Positions 51,578 through 60,030 of a DNA stretch of 64,000 nucleotides are shown one piece after another (positions within the stretch are counted from its first letter, which is position 1; each line of letters starts with the position of its first letter). Source of the stretch: Collimonas sp. OK307 (lineage in GTDB: Bacteria; Pseudomonadota; Gammaproteobacteria; Burkholderiales; Burkholderiaceae_D); the NCBI RefSeq assembly GCF_900113705.1, contig NZ_FOQI01000004.1:124001-188000 (forward strand), in the 5' to 3' direction. The position numbers and the translations under genes are program-made. The notes beneath the pieces were generated by a model. The model saw only the letters and a program-made list of their open reading frames with translations. It made no database searches and had not been told where the DNA came from.

Positions 51578-51974
51578 CTGGTCTGGTTGCCCTTTTTGGC
51601 CCGCCGCAACCTGTTGTGGTGATATTTATTCAACACCTTTCATCGATTATTACTAAACAGATGATGAGGGAACGTTCTTCCGTGGGAAGTTTTGGCAAAA
51701 GAATGCACCATAATAAAGCGGGCGATTAAATCGGCTCTACTTTGGTGCGAAAATTTTCAGGGATAACTACATGACAGTCTGTAGTTGACTACAACGCAAT
51801 GCCGACGGGATCCAGATTCATCGAGAGGGCGGCACAGGCTTCGCAGTGGCCCCATGAATATAATCAATCCTGGATCTTTGATGATGCCAACTTATGGCGC
51901 TACGATCATTACGATGGGCGCTGCTTTCGTTTCTTCCCTCGTCAACCGTCACCGCACTCTCACAGGAGATTATC
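51578..51974. other. Intergenic region upstream of nlmA and the GNAT gene
   Basis: There is no supported gene here. Besides NtrC-like half-sites it has an imperfect 14-bp inverted repeat: GCACCATAATAAAG at 51705-51718 against the complement of the stretch ending at 51748, 11 of 14 matching. The rest, 51760-51974, leads into the rightward acetyltransferase gene and shows an AGGAGA ribosome site at its end. Confidence 0.5.
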
Positions 51975-52454
51975 TTGGCTTCAGAATCAACATCACCAGC
52001 ATCACTTGCGCAAATGCATATCAAACCGCTAAGCGAGCAGGATTTTGCTGTTTGGCAACATCAATGGCAGGGCTACCAGGACTTTTATGAAGTTGACATT
52101 CCGCAGGCCACAAGACTGGTAACCTGGCAGCGCTTGCTGGATCCGAAGGAACCGATCTTCGGCGCACTGGCGATAGTGGATGGCGAGGCAGTCGGCCTGG
52201 TCCACTGGGTTTTCCACCGCTCTTGCTGGACGGTGGAAAACTCCTGTTACCTGCAAGACTTGTACGTCTCGCCGCAACAGCGCGGCACCGGCGCCGGCCG
52301 GCAACTGATCGAACACGTGTACCAGGAAGCCAAAGCCGCCGGCAGCACCCGTGTGCACTGGCTGACGCATGAGACCAACAAGACCGCCATGCAACTGTAC
52401 GACCGCATCGCGGTGCGTTCAGGCTTTGTGCAATATCGCAAGCAGCTCGATTGA
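51975..52454 (+). CDS. GNAT family N-acetyltransferase
   Basis: The protein of about 159 residues has the GNAT acetyl-CoA motif YVSPQQRGTGAGRQLIEHVY and a C-terminal THETNKTAMQLYDRIA strand-helix. The best start is the TTG at 51975, preceded by AGGAGA at 51965-51969; an ATG at 52014 (MHIKPLSEQDF) would also fit the family and give 146 residues. The substrate is unknown. It is not near the other GNAT gene in sequence. Confidence 0.87.
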   Translation: MASESTSPASLAQMHIKPLSEQDFAVWQHQWQGYQDFYEVDIPQATRLVTWQRLLDPKEPIFGALAIVDGEAVGLVHWVFHRSCWTVENSCYLQDLYVSPQQRGTGAGRQLIEHVYQEAKAAGSTRVHWLTHETNKTAMQLYDRIAVRSGFVQYRKQLD

Positions 52455-52598
52455 AAATGCGCTGAATCCTCTTGGACAACCGGCTGATTCCGGCAAAGCA
52501 GTAATGACTTAAATTGCCGCGCCGAATCGCGATTTCAATACCGGGTTTGCGTGTATCGGTTATCATTTTTTTTATTTACTGCTAAAGGGCGACCGACC

Positions 52599-52841
52599 AT
52601 GAACAAACCCAACTTTTTTGACGACATCCAAGCCAAAATCAATCAGGCCATCGAAAATTCACCTGCCAAAGATATCGAAAAAAACGTCAAGGCAATGCTA
52701 GGCCAGGGTTTCTCCAAGCTGGATCTGGTCACACGCGAAGAATTTGACGTGCAAGCGCAGGTATTGGCCAACACACGTGAAAAACTTGAAGCACTGGAAG
52801 CCCGCGTGACCGAGCTTGAAGCACAACTGAAGCGCCCATGA
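52599..52841 (+). CDS. ubiK: UbiK (YqiC/BMFP) ubiquinone-biosynthesis accessory factor
   Basis: UbiK helps the aerobic ubiquinone pathway and forms a trimeric coiled coil. From the ATG at 52599 it has 80 residues: MNKPNFFDDIQAKINQAIEN, then VTREEFDVQAQVLANTREKL and a C-terminal coiled coil ending EAQLKRP. A longer upstream start at 52551 is not supported. In many betaproteobacteria comM follows ubiK; here the comM start codon lies 10 bp after the ubiK stop. Confidence 0.92.
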   Translation: MNKPNFFDDIQAKINQAIENSPAKDIEKNVKAMLGQGFSKLDLVTREEFDVQAQVLANTREKLEALEARVTELEAQLKRP

Positions 52842-52851
52842 TGCCGCGCCG

Positions 52852-52992
52852 GTGACGCTGGCTGTCCTCAAAAGCCGGGCGCTGGCAGGTATGCAAGCGC
52901 CCGCCGTCACAGTTGAAGTCCACCTGGCCAACGGCCTCCCGTCATTCACCATCGTTGGCAACAATACACCTGATAATTTTTGTCGATATTGA
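52852..52992 (+). pseudogene. comM: 5' fragment of comM (yifB), interrupted by the island
   Basis: The GTG at 52852 begins a frame whose first 36 codons are the start of a ComM/YifB Mg-chelatase-like AAA ATPase (TLAVLKSRALAGMQAPAVTV ... SFTIVG). After GTT-GGC the reading enters the island and stops at 52992, giving 46 residues. The next codons of comM (LPETEVKESKD) are at 61717, 8.76 kb away. ComM is a branch-migration helicase used in natural transformation and a known insertion target of islands. Confidence 0.9.
52937..52970. repeat. attL, left recombination site
   Basis: It consists of the comM half (to 52947), the central AC (52948-52949), an 11-bp spacer and the element arm ACAATACACC (52961-52970). 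The crossover dinucleotide is inferred from the symmetry of the two arms; the shared 5-mer ATCGT (52951-52955) would also allow a slightly shifted exchange point. Confidence 0.75.
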
Positions 52993-53128
52993 TGGGTTCA
53001 GCCCCAGTTCCATATGAACGGTAGCTGCCATATTGCTGAATGGTTGCACCTACTTTTTTACTTGAGATTGTCGAGTAGACTCAACACACGCTCGGAGGAA
53101 GGGGCATTTTTTTGGCTGGAGGCATCGT

Positions 53129-53857
53129 ATGCGTCTGTACTACTACACCGCGAAGCAATGGGGCATGAAGTCGCTATGGGAGAAGCGATTAAAAATCGCG
53201 CAATACGCCGACTTGAACGACCCCTTCGAACTTCTGCCGTTTACGCAGACTGACAAGGAAGCTCGGGCGCACACAAAGATGGTTGTGAACGTGCTATCCC
53301 AAGAGCATGGCGTGCTTTGCTTCTCTAAGTCTTGGCGGACAACATTGATGTGGGCGCATTACGGCGACAAACACACGGGTATGTGCCTCGGATTCGACAT
53401 CGAAGACGGCCCACACTTGACGAAGATTGACTACGTTTCGAGGAGGCTGCCCAGCCCGATTGATTTCAGCAAGCCGCTTGGAGGTGTCGACGAACCAATG
53501 TTGGCCAAGTGCTTGAACGTCAAGCACAGTGGCTGGAAATACGAGAAGGAGTACCGTTTGCGAGCCGCGTTACAGGAACGGCGAGATAGCAACTACTACA
53601 ATTCATTTAACAACGGTATGGCACTGCGCGAGGTCATCATCGGAGCGCGTTCGACCTTGTCAATCGTAGATGTGGCTGAGGCGATTGGGACAGAGCCTGA
53701 GGCGAATGTTGAGATATGGACGGCCCGTGCAGCACACGGTACTTTCAACATGTGTGCGAACCGTGAGCTACCGAGGAAAACCATCTCGGGGGTCGAGCCC
53801 GCATTGAATAAACAGAGGCAACTCGCAGAAGCCCTGCGTCAATACGGCAAGGAGTAA
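53129..53857 (+). CDS. DUF2971 domain protein (island cargo)
   Basis: The biochemical function is not known. The 242-residue protein has the DUF2971 layout: LYYYTAKQWGMKSL and YADLNDPFE at the N-terminus, then GVLCFSKSWRTTLMWAHYGD and HTGMCLGFDIEDG, with a conserved His-Tyr-Gly-Asp and Cys-Leu-Gly-Phe-Asp core. A GGAGG site lies upstream of the ATG. It is the leftmost gene of the island, away from the mobility genes, which is where cargo usually sits. A role in host defence or competition is possible but unproven. Confidence 0.75.
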   Translation: MRLYYYTAKQWGMKSLWEKRLKIAQYADLNDPFELLPFTQTDKEARAHTKMVVNVLSQEHGVLCFSKSWRTTLMWAHYGDKHTGMCLGFDIEDGPHLTKIDYVSRRLPSPIDFSKPLGGVDEPMLAKCLNVKHSGWKYEKEYRLRAALQERRDSNYYNSFNNGMALREVIIGARSTLSIVDVAEAIGTEPEANVEIWTARAAHGTFNMCANRELPRKTISGVEPALNKQRQLAEALRQYGKE

Positions 53858-54047
53858 TAGCCAACCCGAAAATTGCCAGTCACCTGCGGCGCCTCTGGCC
53901 GGAAGAGTGAAGTCACCGGCTGTCTCCGACAGACCGCTTCCGTTACACCCCGCGCCGGTCGCCTATCTTCGGTTGTCAGCAGCCCAACGAGAAGCTAGCG
54001 CGCCACGAAGGAGCCAATTGCAAAAGTTTGTTCATTGCACCCAAGTC

Positions 54048-54551
54048 TTATTTTTCTTTCAGCAGCAGATAGATGATGACGAGTGCCCACCATGGCGCCG
54101 ACAGCGCACCGACAAGCGCGTAAAGAATGACCCCGATGATTATGCAGACGAGCAGGGCCATTACTGAGGTCGCAAGCCACGCAATAACATTCTCAATCAG
54201 CTTACCAACCATCCTGACTACCCGCCAAATCCCTCCGCCGCCATTAACCGCCAGCATCGTTGCGGCACCGAAGCGCGGATGCTTGTTGCAGAAGTCGATG
54301 AAGCCGATCCGGGCTCCGTATGATTTAAAGAGCCAAACCGCGAGCATGGGTAGATAGGTTGCAACAAACACAATACCCATGATCCACAGTGATACCTTTC
54401 CCTGTTCTTGCAGCCCAAGCCACATCAGGACAATCAATATCCCTACAGAACACATAAATGCCGGGAACAGGATCAGCACCGCGATTAGCATAACAGTGAA
54501 GACGTCACCGGCCGTGGTGCATAGTCTCTTGAATGTGCTCAGATTTGACAT
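54048..54551 (-). CDS. Small polytopic membrane protein of unknown function (island cargo)
   Basis: No family is recognised. The 167-residue protein has about five hydrophobic segments (VMLIAVLILFPAFMCSVGIL, then around 55-80, 97-110, and two near the C-terminus) with a short basic tail, LLLKEK. It is convergent with the DUF2971 gene, 190 bp from it. Codon use is less GC-rich than in the core genes. It could be a cargo protein or an unrelated orphan of the element. Confidence 0.6.
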   Translation of the reverse strand: MSNLSTFKRLCTTAGDVFTVMLIAVLILFPAFMCSVGILIVLMWLGLQEQGKVSLWIMGIVFVATYLPMLAVWLFKSYGARIGFIDFCNKHPRFGAATMLAVNGGGGIWRVVRMVGKLIENVIAWLATSVMALLVCIIIGVILYALVGALSAPWWALVIIYLLLKEK

Positions 54552-54871
54552 GACGCCCTTTGATTTTCCTGCGAATGAGCCGTTACTTAAATTACATCAG
54601 CAGTTACCTTTTGGCAATGCCATATGGACTATTTTTACCTTGGATAACTAAGTAAAGTTTTCCGCATTCGAAAATCAGGTCAGGCTGCTCGCCTACTCTC
54701 ATCGCAGCCTGACTTGTATTTTTGCTAAGTAAAATATTAAGTTTATCGAAAAGTAAAGCTACTGTTTGCATTATCTAGATCGTCGGAATTAGGCAACAAC
54801 GTCCCTGGACGAACGAAAACATCCGGTGCCCGGATAAATTCATACTGCCCTGCAGAACCTGCGTTAGGCCG
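54552..54871. other. Intergenic region with hairpin between the membrane protein and Rep genes
   Basis: There is no gene in this 320-bp stretch. GTCAGGCTGC (54679-54688) and GCAGCCTGAC (54704-54713) form a perfect 10-bp stem with a 15-nt loop, AT-rich on both sides; it is most likely the terminator of the Rep gene, whose stop is at 54872. The remainder should hold the promoter of the membrane protein gene. Confidence 0.6.
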
Positions 54872-56851
54872 TTACAAGATGCAAATTACGAGAGATTCCG
54901 CCTCGGACTTTTCGATGTCTTCGAAAAGTCCCTGCAAAAACAATTTTTTCATGCGCGCCATGACGAGCGGGGCACCGCTTTTCTTGATCATGGACCATTC
55001 GTTCAAACGCGTTTTCACAGACGCTAATAGCGTAGTTTGAATTCTCCACACCATCACTGTTTTGGCATCGTTATTACCGACGCCTTTTATTTCGATTGCC
55101 ACGCGCACCTTTTTTTTCATCAGCAAAGTCACTCCTTTTGTTTTCCTGATGATGTCGCCATAGCGATTTATTCCCTCCACGACTAAACGCCCGAGTGCAA
55201 ATCTCCGGCCCAACTTCGATTTGCCGTTTCGTGCCGCATCCAAGCCGCCAAGCATGCGGAGGAATCCTACAGCATTTCCTTGTATGTTGGCCCCTGCCTC
55301 AATTCGCCCTTCATCTTTTCCACCTCGTGCCAACTCCCATAATTTTTTAAGAAACCGATGCGCGGGTGCCGTGGTAAGGGCACGCAGCTCATCCCATACC
55401 GTCAGACATTTTGCGACGCCAAACAGCTGTCCTTGATTGATACCCCAGACGCTTCGGAAGGCATCGACTCTTTTCGCCGACTGCTTGTGCTTCTCTTTTT
55501 TCTTCTGCGTTTCCACATCGTCTTGAACAAATAGCCCGGCCTCAAGGTTGAGCTCATCTCCTGCATCCACTGTTTTAAGCAAGTATTTCATTGCATAGCT
55601 GGCGCCAGACGAAATGCTCCGGTCAATGCGCGACAGCTCAACTTGCGCACCCTCTTTCGCATGCGTGAGTGGACGCGACTCGTCCACGGCGAGTCTTGCC
55701 CGCGTGTCATACATCACGTCGCCAGCCGTATCATCTTCATGTCCAGCCGGGGACCGCACTTTAAGTTTATTTGGAAAATATTTCATGATGGTCATGAGAA
55801 TCGCCCGCTCGTGCTCGGGTCGATACAGTGCCCAGATATGATAGTGCGGACAGCTGTCTTGATGCGGCTCAGCCACTCGCAACCCCGACATGCGAATCCC
55901 CACGCGATGCAGGTCTCGTAACACTGCTTGCCAGCGATCGCAAAATGATTGATGACCGGCGCGGGGCGCTAACCCATTCCAGCAATTATTGCCATTGGCT
56001 GGATTGGGATGCCATTCTGCTTCCAGTGTCAGTGTTAGCATGGAAGCTGACAAGCCCGCTTGCATGCTCAACACGTCCAGCGCTTTGACGAACGAATATA
56101 ATTTCGCGAAACGTTCCTTGGGGCCTTTCGCAAGTTTGGCCAACGAGAGGGCTTCAAAAGACCGTTCGCCTTTTTGCATTTGAGGGGTATAAAAACGAGG
56201 CACAATGACCGTGTCCTTCATCCACGCATCTTGGCGCTCCATTTGCGCGGCGCGCATTCGAACGGTTGAGTCGGAGGCATAATTTTCTCTGCCTTTGCCA
56301 ATCAGCTGCATGCGTAGGAAAAAATGCTCGCGTGCACGCATGATGCGCACGCGAAGTGCGCGCCGCCAAAAACGCGCATCCCAGACCCGCGCTAGTTGGG
56401 AGTTGAAGGTATCACCTGGAATCTGTGTTCCGAGAAGTTTTTCTGCTTGTTCGATTTTCTCCACCGGCGCTAATTCTTCTTGTGCAAGTCGCAGCGCAAG
56501 CGCCTTGATATCATGCTCTGAGTAATGCAAATATTCACCGATTCCACCGATTGAATCAGTTAGCTCTTCTCGACGTTGCGCAAGACGTTCGGCCAAGTCG
56601 AATGGAGCTGAAAGCGTCGAAAGATAGGCTGCGGCTGTAAGTCTCCCTTGTTCGGCATCCATTTCTTTCGACAGCAGAGCGCTTACTCCGAGCATTGAAG
56701 GGCGCGGAGCAATCCGCGCTGGCGTAGCACGCTCGGGTATTTGCCAAGTTTGCTTAAGCTTTGCCCATTCTTGCCGAGCGCGCTCGGTCTTGAACGGGGA
56801 ATAAGATTCAGTCGACGCACATAATGCCTCGAAGCGATTTTCCATAGCCAT
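54872..56851 (-). CDS. HUH replication endonuclease, P2 gpA type (island)
   Basis: The 659-residue protein resembles bacteriophage replication gene A proteins (P2 gpA family), which nick an origin and drive rolling-circle replication. The HUH motif is PHYHIWALY (His336, His338), and two tyrosines in the YxxxY arrangement are at 419 and 423 (SYAMKYLLK). The upstream MLTLTLEAEWHPNP segment matches the first motif region. Such a gene in an integrated element suggests it can replicate after excision. The start is at 56851 or, two codons later, at 56845. Confidence 0.82.
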   Translation of the reverse strand: MAMENRFEALCASTESYSPFKTERARQEWAKLKQTWQIPERATPARIAPRPSMLGVSALLSKEMDAEQGRLTAAAYLSTLSAPFDLAERLAQRREELTDSIGGIGEYLHYSEHDIKALALRLAQEELAPVEKIEQAEKLLGTQIPGDTFNSQLARVWDARFWRRALRVRIMRAREHFFLRMQLIGKGRENYASDSTVRMRAAQMERQDAWMKDTVIVPRFYTPQMQKGERSFEALSLAKLAKGPKERFAKLYSFVKALDVLSMQAGLSASMLTLTLEAEWHPNPANGNNCWNGLAPRAGHQSFCDRWQAVLRDLHRVGIRMSGLRVAEPHQDSCPHYHIWALYRPEHERAILMTIMKYFPNKLKVRSPAGHEDDTAGDVMYDTRARLAVDESRPLTHAKEGAQVELSRIDRSISSGASYAMKYLLKTVDAGDELNLEAGLFVQDDVETQKKKEKHKQSAKRVDAFRSVWGINQGQLFGVAKCLTVWDELRALTTAPAHRFLKKLWELARGGKDEGRIEAGANIQGNAVGFLRMLGGLDAARNGKSKLGRRFALGRLVVEGINRYGDIIRKTKGVTLLMKKKVRVAIEIKGVGNNDAKTVMVWRIQTTLLASVKTRLNEWSMIKKSGAPLVMARMKKLFLQGLFEDIEKSEAESLVICIL

Positions 56852-57082
56852 GCCTCAACTGGCGTGGCTGCGCTTCGCGAATACATCAAGCCACGTCAGC
56901 GCAAATATAAGAAATGCGAAGCGTGGTTTAACTCTGATTGGGCAACTTGGGCAAAGGGGTGAAAAAGAAAATGGCAGCAAAGCTTCGGGAAGCTCGCTGC
57001 CATTGGGTCTGCGGTATTTGTCGGATTCAGCAAAATGTTCGGCAAGATTTTTTGCCGAACTTGCCGAACTTGCCGAAGCAGG

Positions 57083-57904
57083 TTAATCCACGGGTGGCAC
57101 CCACTTTTTCAGCACATGCCGGGCGATATACGCTCCAGTCGGGAAAGCACCTTGTTTTGTCCGGATGTCATTTTCACGGCACCATTTCGCCAAATCGTCG
57201 CGAAGGTTATGTTTAGTAGGGCTCGCCCCAGATTTACGAAGCCTGATCCATCGTGCGTTTGCCTCAGCTTGTACTCGCATCATCCAGTGGGTCATTGGCC
57301 CATTATCTGCCACCTCCGTCGCATCCTCGACATCATGCTTAAGTTCAGGCAAGGCGATCTTCAGACCAAAAAAAGAGACCAGTTCGTTTTTATCGACCCG
57401 AATATCGTTCAGAGTTATGCAGAAATCGTCGGTGTTCACAATTCGCGAATCAAAAATTTTCGTCCAATACTGCTTTTCTACATGGTTGTTGATTGCGGGC
57501 GTCCAACTCCGGATTGCTTTATCCGATCGGATGTGGGTTACGCTGTGAATTGGGCAGTCCGACACGTTCATGCTGCCTACCATTGCCAAACGCTCGATGA
57601 ATTTAGGATGAAGCTGAAATAACTCGCCCTTGGCAAACGACTGGTTTGAAGCTTTGACTTCAGCATCACGCGGCGGCTTGACGGTTGCCTTTGCACCGGA
57701 AAACAGCTTGCTATGGTCAAACGCCTGCGTCATTACGAACTCGTGTGAGACCGCGTAAAGAGTTAGCGGGTCGCCATCGACGCGATCAAACGCGGAAAAT
57801 AACAGATCGGAGCCAGCAATTTCTTTGCCAGTTTTTTCGCTTGCGATAGCAGCTGCATCAGCTAAGGTAATGCCCTGAATCGTACGTGTAATAGGTTCCA
57901 GCAT
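57083..57904 (-). CDS. Unknown island protein upstream of the Rep gene
   Basis: No family is recognised. The 273-residue protein has no signal peptide or membrane segment. Its N-terminus is EPITRTIQGITLADAAAIAS, and the C-terminus has DDLAKWCRENDIRTKQGAFP, a stretch that looks like a helix-turn-helix or DNA-binding tail. It is on the same strand as the Rep gene, 231 bp upstream, so it may be a replication or regulation partner. Confidence 0.6.
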   Translation of the reverse strand: MLEPITRTIQGITLADAAAIASEKTGKEIAGSDLLFSAFDRVDGDPLTLYAVSHEFVMTQAFDHSKLFSGAKATVKPPRDAEVKASNQSFAKGELFQLHPKFIERLAMVGSMNVSDCPIHSVTHIRSDKAIRSWTPAINNHVEKQYWTKIFDSRIVNTDDFCITLNDIRVDKNELVSFFGLKIALPELKHDVEDATEVADNGPMTHWMMRVQAEANARWIRLRKSGASPTKHNLRDDLAKWCRENDIRTKQGAFPTGAYIARHVLKKWVPPVD

Positions 57905-57994
57905 GCGTTTCCTCGCGCATTCCTTATGGGGAAACCATGCCAGCGAGGAAGGAGGGCCTCGTTTTTGGGGATCAGCCTAGGCATGGTTAAACGT

Positions 57995-58207
57995 CTACTC
58001 AGTCAATTGGTGCGTGTTCCGGATAATCGTGAAGGCCTTTAATAATGGCCCCAAATTATGTATTGAAAACATTTCTTTGATTTCAACTCCATATTGACAT
58101 TTTTTGCCTTGGCATATTGAAATCTTGGAAGAGATTTGGGAATTATTTATAAATTCGTGGTTCGAGAACTGAAATGAATGTGCGCCGATGGTTTTCAACA
58201 TATTCAT
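57995..58207 (-). CDS. Possible small protein of 70 residues (doubtful)
   Basis: A frame MNMLKTIGAHSFQFSNHEF of 70 residues is open between the unknown 273-residue gene and the mob-side intergenic region. It has no recognisable family, no clear ribosome site and lies in AT-rich DNA. It may be noise; it is listed because nothing else occupies the stretch. Confidence 0.2.
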   Translation of the reverse strand: MNMLKTIGAHSFQFSNHEFINNSQISSKISICQGKKCQYGVEIKEMFSIHNLGPLLKAFTIIRNTHQLTE

Positions 58208-58582
58208 ATCGTCGGTCCGTGTTTCGTAGCTCGGCCACCTGAAACCGGGCCTGTAAAAAATCCGTTCGCTAGTCCCGATCGTTGGTGCGAAGAGGGGTCA
58301 AGGGACGTGGAATAAATGTGACGGCCGTTCGTCACGTTTTATGCCGCGAAAGCCCTTGATGCCGCGTAGCGCCCCATGCTCAAGCTCTCGGTGTGTGGTG
58401 TGTTTTACCCCACATGCCGCGAGCGTCAACCGCGGTCGGTTGCGGGGTGGCGGGGCGGAGCCCTGCCGGGTTGGTCGTGAATTTTCGCTTTGACTCCATG
58501 TAATGGCCGAACCTAGTTTACTAGGTCTATTCGGTCAATAGACCTATGATAATCTAAGGGCAACAGTCGTCGAAAGATAATC
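58208..58582. other. Origin-like non-coding region with several palindromes (candidate oriT and/or replication origin)
   Basis: There is no gene here. Perfect inverted repeats are GTGACG-gccgtt-CGTCAC (58318-58335), CAACCG-cggt-CGGTTG (58427-58442), ACCTAGT-tt-ACTAGGT (58511-58526) and AGGTCTATT-cggtc-AATAGACCT (58523-58545); the last two overlap and are alternative folds. They lie between two HUH enzymes and end 38 bp before the mob-like start. MobV oriT sites lie just upstream of their gene in this way. Confidence 0.55.
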
Positions 58583-59662
58583 ATGGGTTGCCAATTCATA
58601 AGAGAAGAATGTTACGCAAGAGTGAGAGGCCAGGCCGCGCCGAGAACCGGCGCTGGTAGGCTTGCCAATGGTAAGCGGATGCTCGGCAAATTGGCGGCTC
58701 GTCAGGTTATTGCTGAAGCAATCCGCGAGCAAGGCGCGGCCCCGCACGTTGATTCGCCGAAGCCGCCGACCCTTTTGTTTGGCATGGCAGCGGAAGACCT
58801 TGCGTTGTGGTGGGAGCAAGTCGAAGACATGTCGAAGAATGTGACAGTGTCGACTGTTAAGGGGGAGCGAAAGCAGCGCAGCGATACCCCAATCTTGCTA
58901 GGAGCAGTGGCGTCATATCCCGGCCCGGCTGACGAATCGGATCCGCTGTACGTCGAATGGCGAGGCCGTACGGTCGCGTGGCTGAAGGACCACTACAAAG
59001 GCACGTTGGTGACTGTCATGGAGCATACCGACGAGTCGTATGGCCACATCCACGCCCTTTGCTGTGATGCGGGTAGAAGCATAAAGTCGCTGCATGCGGG
59101 TTTTTCAGCGGCCAGCAAGGTTGAAGGAAAAAAAGAAAAATCAGACGCTTATAAAATTGCCGAAAGGGCGCTGCAAGACGATTACTCAAAAAATGTGGGG
59201 GTAGAGTCAGGGCTGGCACGGATCGGGCCAAAGAGACGGCGTTTGACTCGTTCTGCATGGCGTGCCGAACAGCAATCGAACACTTCCCTTGCGTTAGCCA
59301 CAACTCATGCGCGATGCGTCATAAATGACGCAGAGACGAAAGCCGCTGAAATAATCGCGGCGGCGTCAGCTGTCGAATTGGATCGGGAGAAAGTTGAGCA
59401 ATCTCGGCGTAATATTTTAATGTCTCAGAATCGCCTTATCGAAGCATCAGGCATGCTACGCATTAAGGATGACGAAATACGGAAAAAGGCTGCCTCGGTA
59501 ACTGCTGCGGGAGAAAACAGAAAGCAGCTCGAAAATGAAAATCGGCTGCTGAAGAAGAGGATTGATGCCCTTACTTCCGTGGTGTTAGCGATGCAAGAAA
59601 ACCTTGCTCCTGACGATCCTGTTTCCCCCCTGAAACAGATGATTTTCCAGAAACCGAAATGA
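58583..59662 (+). CDS. MobV-like HUH relaxase / plasmid mobilization protein (island)
   Basis: The 359-residue protein has EHTDESYGHIHALC (residues 147-160), which matches the MobV/Pre motif of a His-Asp-Glu followed by HxH metal ligands. The C-terminal third (about 235-350) is a charged coiled coil, as in Pre/MobV proteins. It would nick the element at oriT and pilot the strand into a helper's secretion channel. No T4SS or coupling protein is in the island. The N-terminal catalytic motif is not typical, so the family assignment is moderate. Confidence 0.7.
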   Translation: MGCQFIREECYARVRGQAAPRTGAGRLANGKRMLGKLAARQVIAEAIREQGAAPHVDSPKPPTLLFGMAAEDLALWWEQVEDMSKNVTVSTVKGERKQRSDTPILLGAVASYPGPADESDPLYVEWRGRTVAWLKDHYKGTLVTVMEHTDESYGHIHALCCDAGRSIKSLHAGFSAASKVEGKKEKSDAYKIAERALQDDYSKNVGVESGLARIGPKRRRLTRSAWRAEQQSNTSLALATTHARCVINDAETKAAEIIAAASAVELDREKVEQSRRNILMSQNRLIEASGMLRIKDDEIRKKAASVTAAGENRKQLENENRLLKKRIDALTSVVLAMQENLAPDDPVSPLKQMIFQKPK

Positions 59663-59864
59663 GCATAAGCGCGGTTGCGTGACGCGCTTCATCTGCAGTT
59701 TTGAAACTACCGAAAATTTCGGCGCGTCCGTCGCATGTAGCTTCTATGTTGTAAGTATTGGCACTTGTTTTTTCAAGCGAAAATGCACCGATTTTAGTTA
59801 CGTCATGCCAAGCGCGTTGATCGGTTGTTTCGATGAATTTTCCGTGAATCGTAAAGCCGTCCAT
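59571..59864 (-). CDS. Unknown 97-residue island protein
   Basis: No family is recognised. The product, MDGFTIHGKFIETTDQRA onward, has an ordered region TYNIEATCDGRAEIFGSFKT and a Ser/Gly/Gln-rich tail. It overlaps the 3' end of the mob-like gene on the opposite strand by 92 bp. A GGAAAGA-like ribosome site precedes the ATG. It is probably a small accessory gene transcribed like the recombinase, but evidence is limited. Confidence 0.45.
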   Translation of the reverse strand: MDGFTIHGKFIETTDQRAWHDVTKIGAFSLEKTSANTYNIEATCDGRAEIFGSFKTADEARHATALMLISVSGKSSVSGGKQDRQEQGFLASLTPRK

Positions 59865-60030
59865 ATGCGTTCTTTCCGATGAGGTGAGACATGCAAAATT
59901 GCGTCCTCATCTGTAAAAAATATCACGTCGGACGGCTTCTGTTTTCCAATACGGCAAGCCCAAAGCATTTTTTTGAATAAATTGCTATTTTTCTTCAAAA
60001 AGGAGATGAAAATCGGTAGTTTTCAAGTCC

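Noticed and set aside
53907-54167. 86-residue frame on the plus strand after the DUF2971 gene
   Set aside because: Mostly antisense to the membrane protein gene, with no signal, no similarity and no ribosome site.
59798-59998. 66-residue minus-strand frame overlapping the 97-residue gene
   Set aside because: Overlaps in another frame, with no ribosome site and no similarity.
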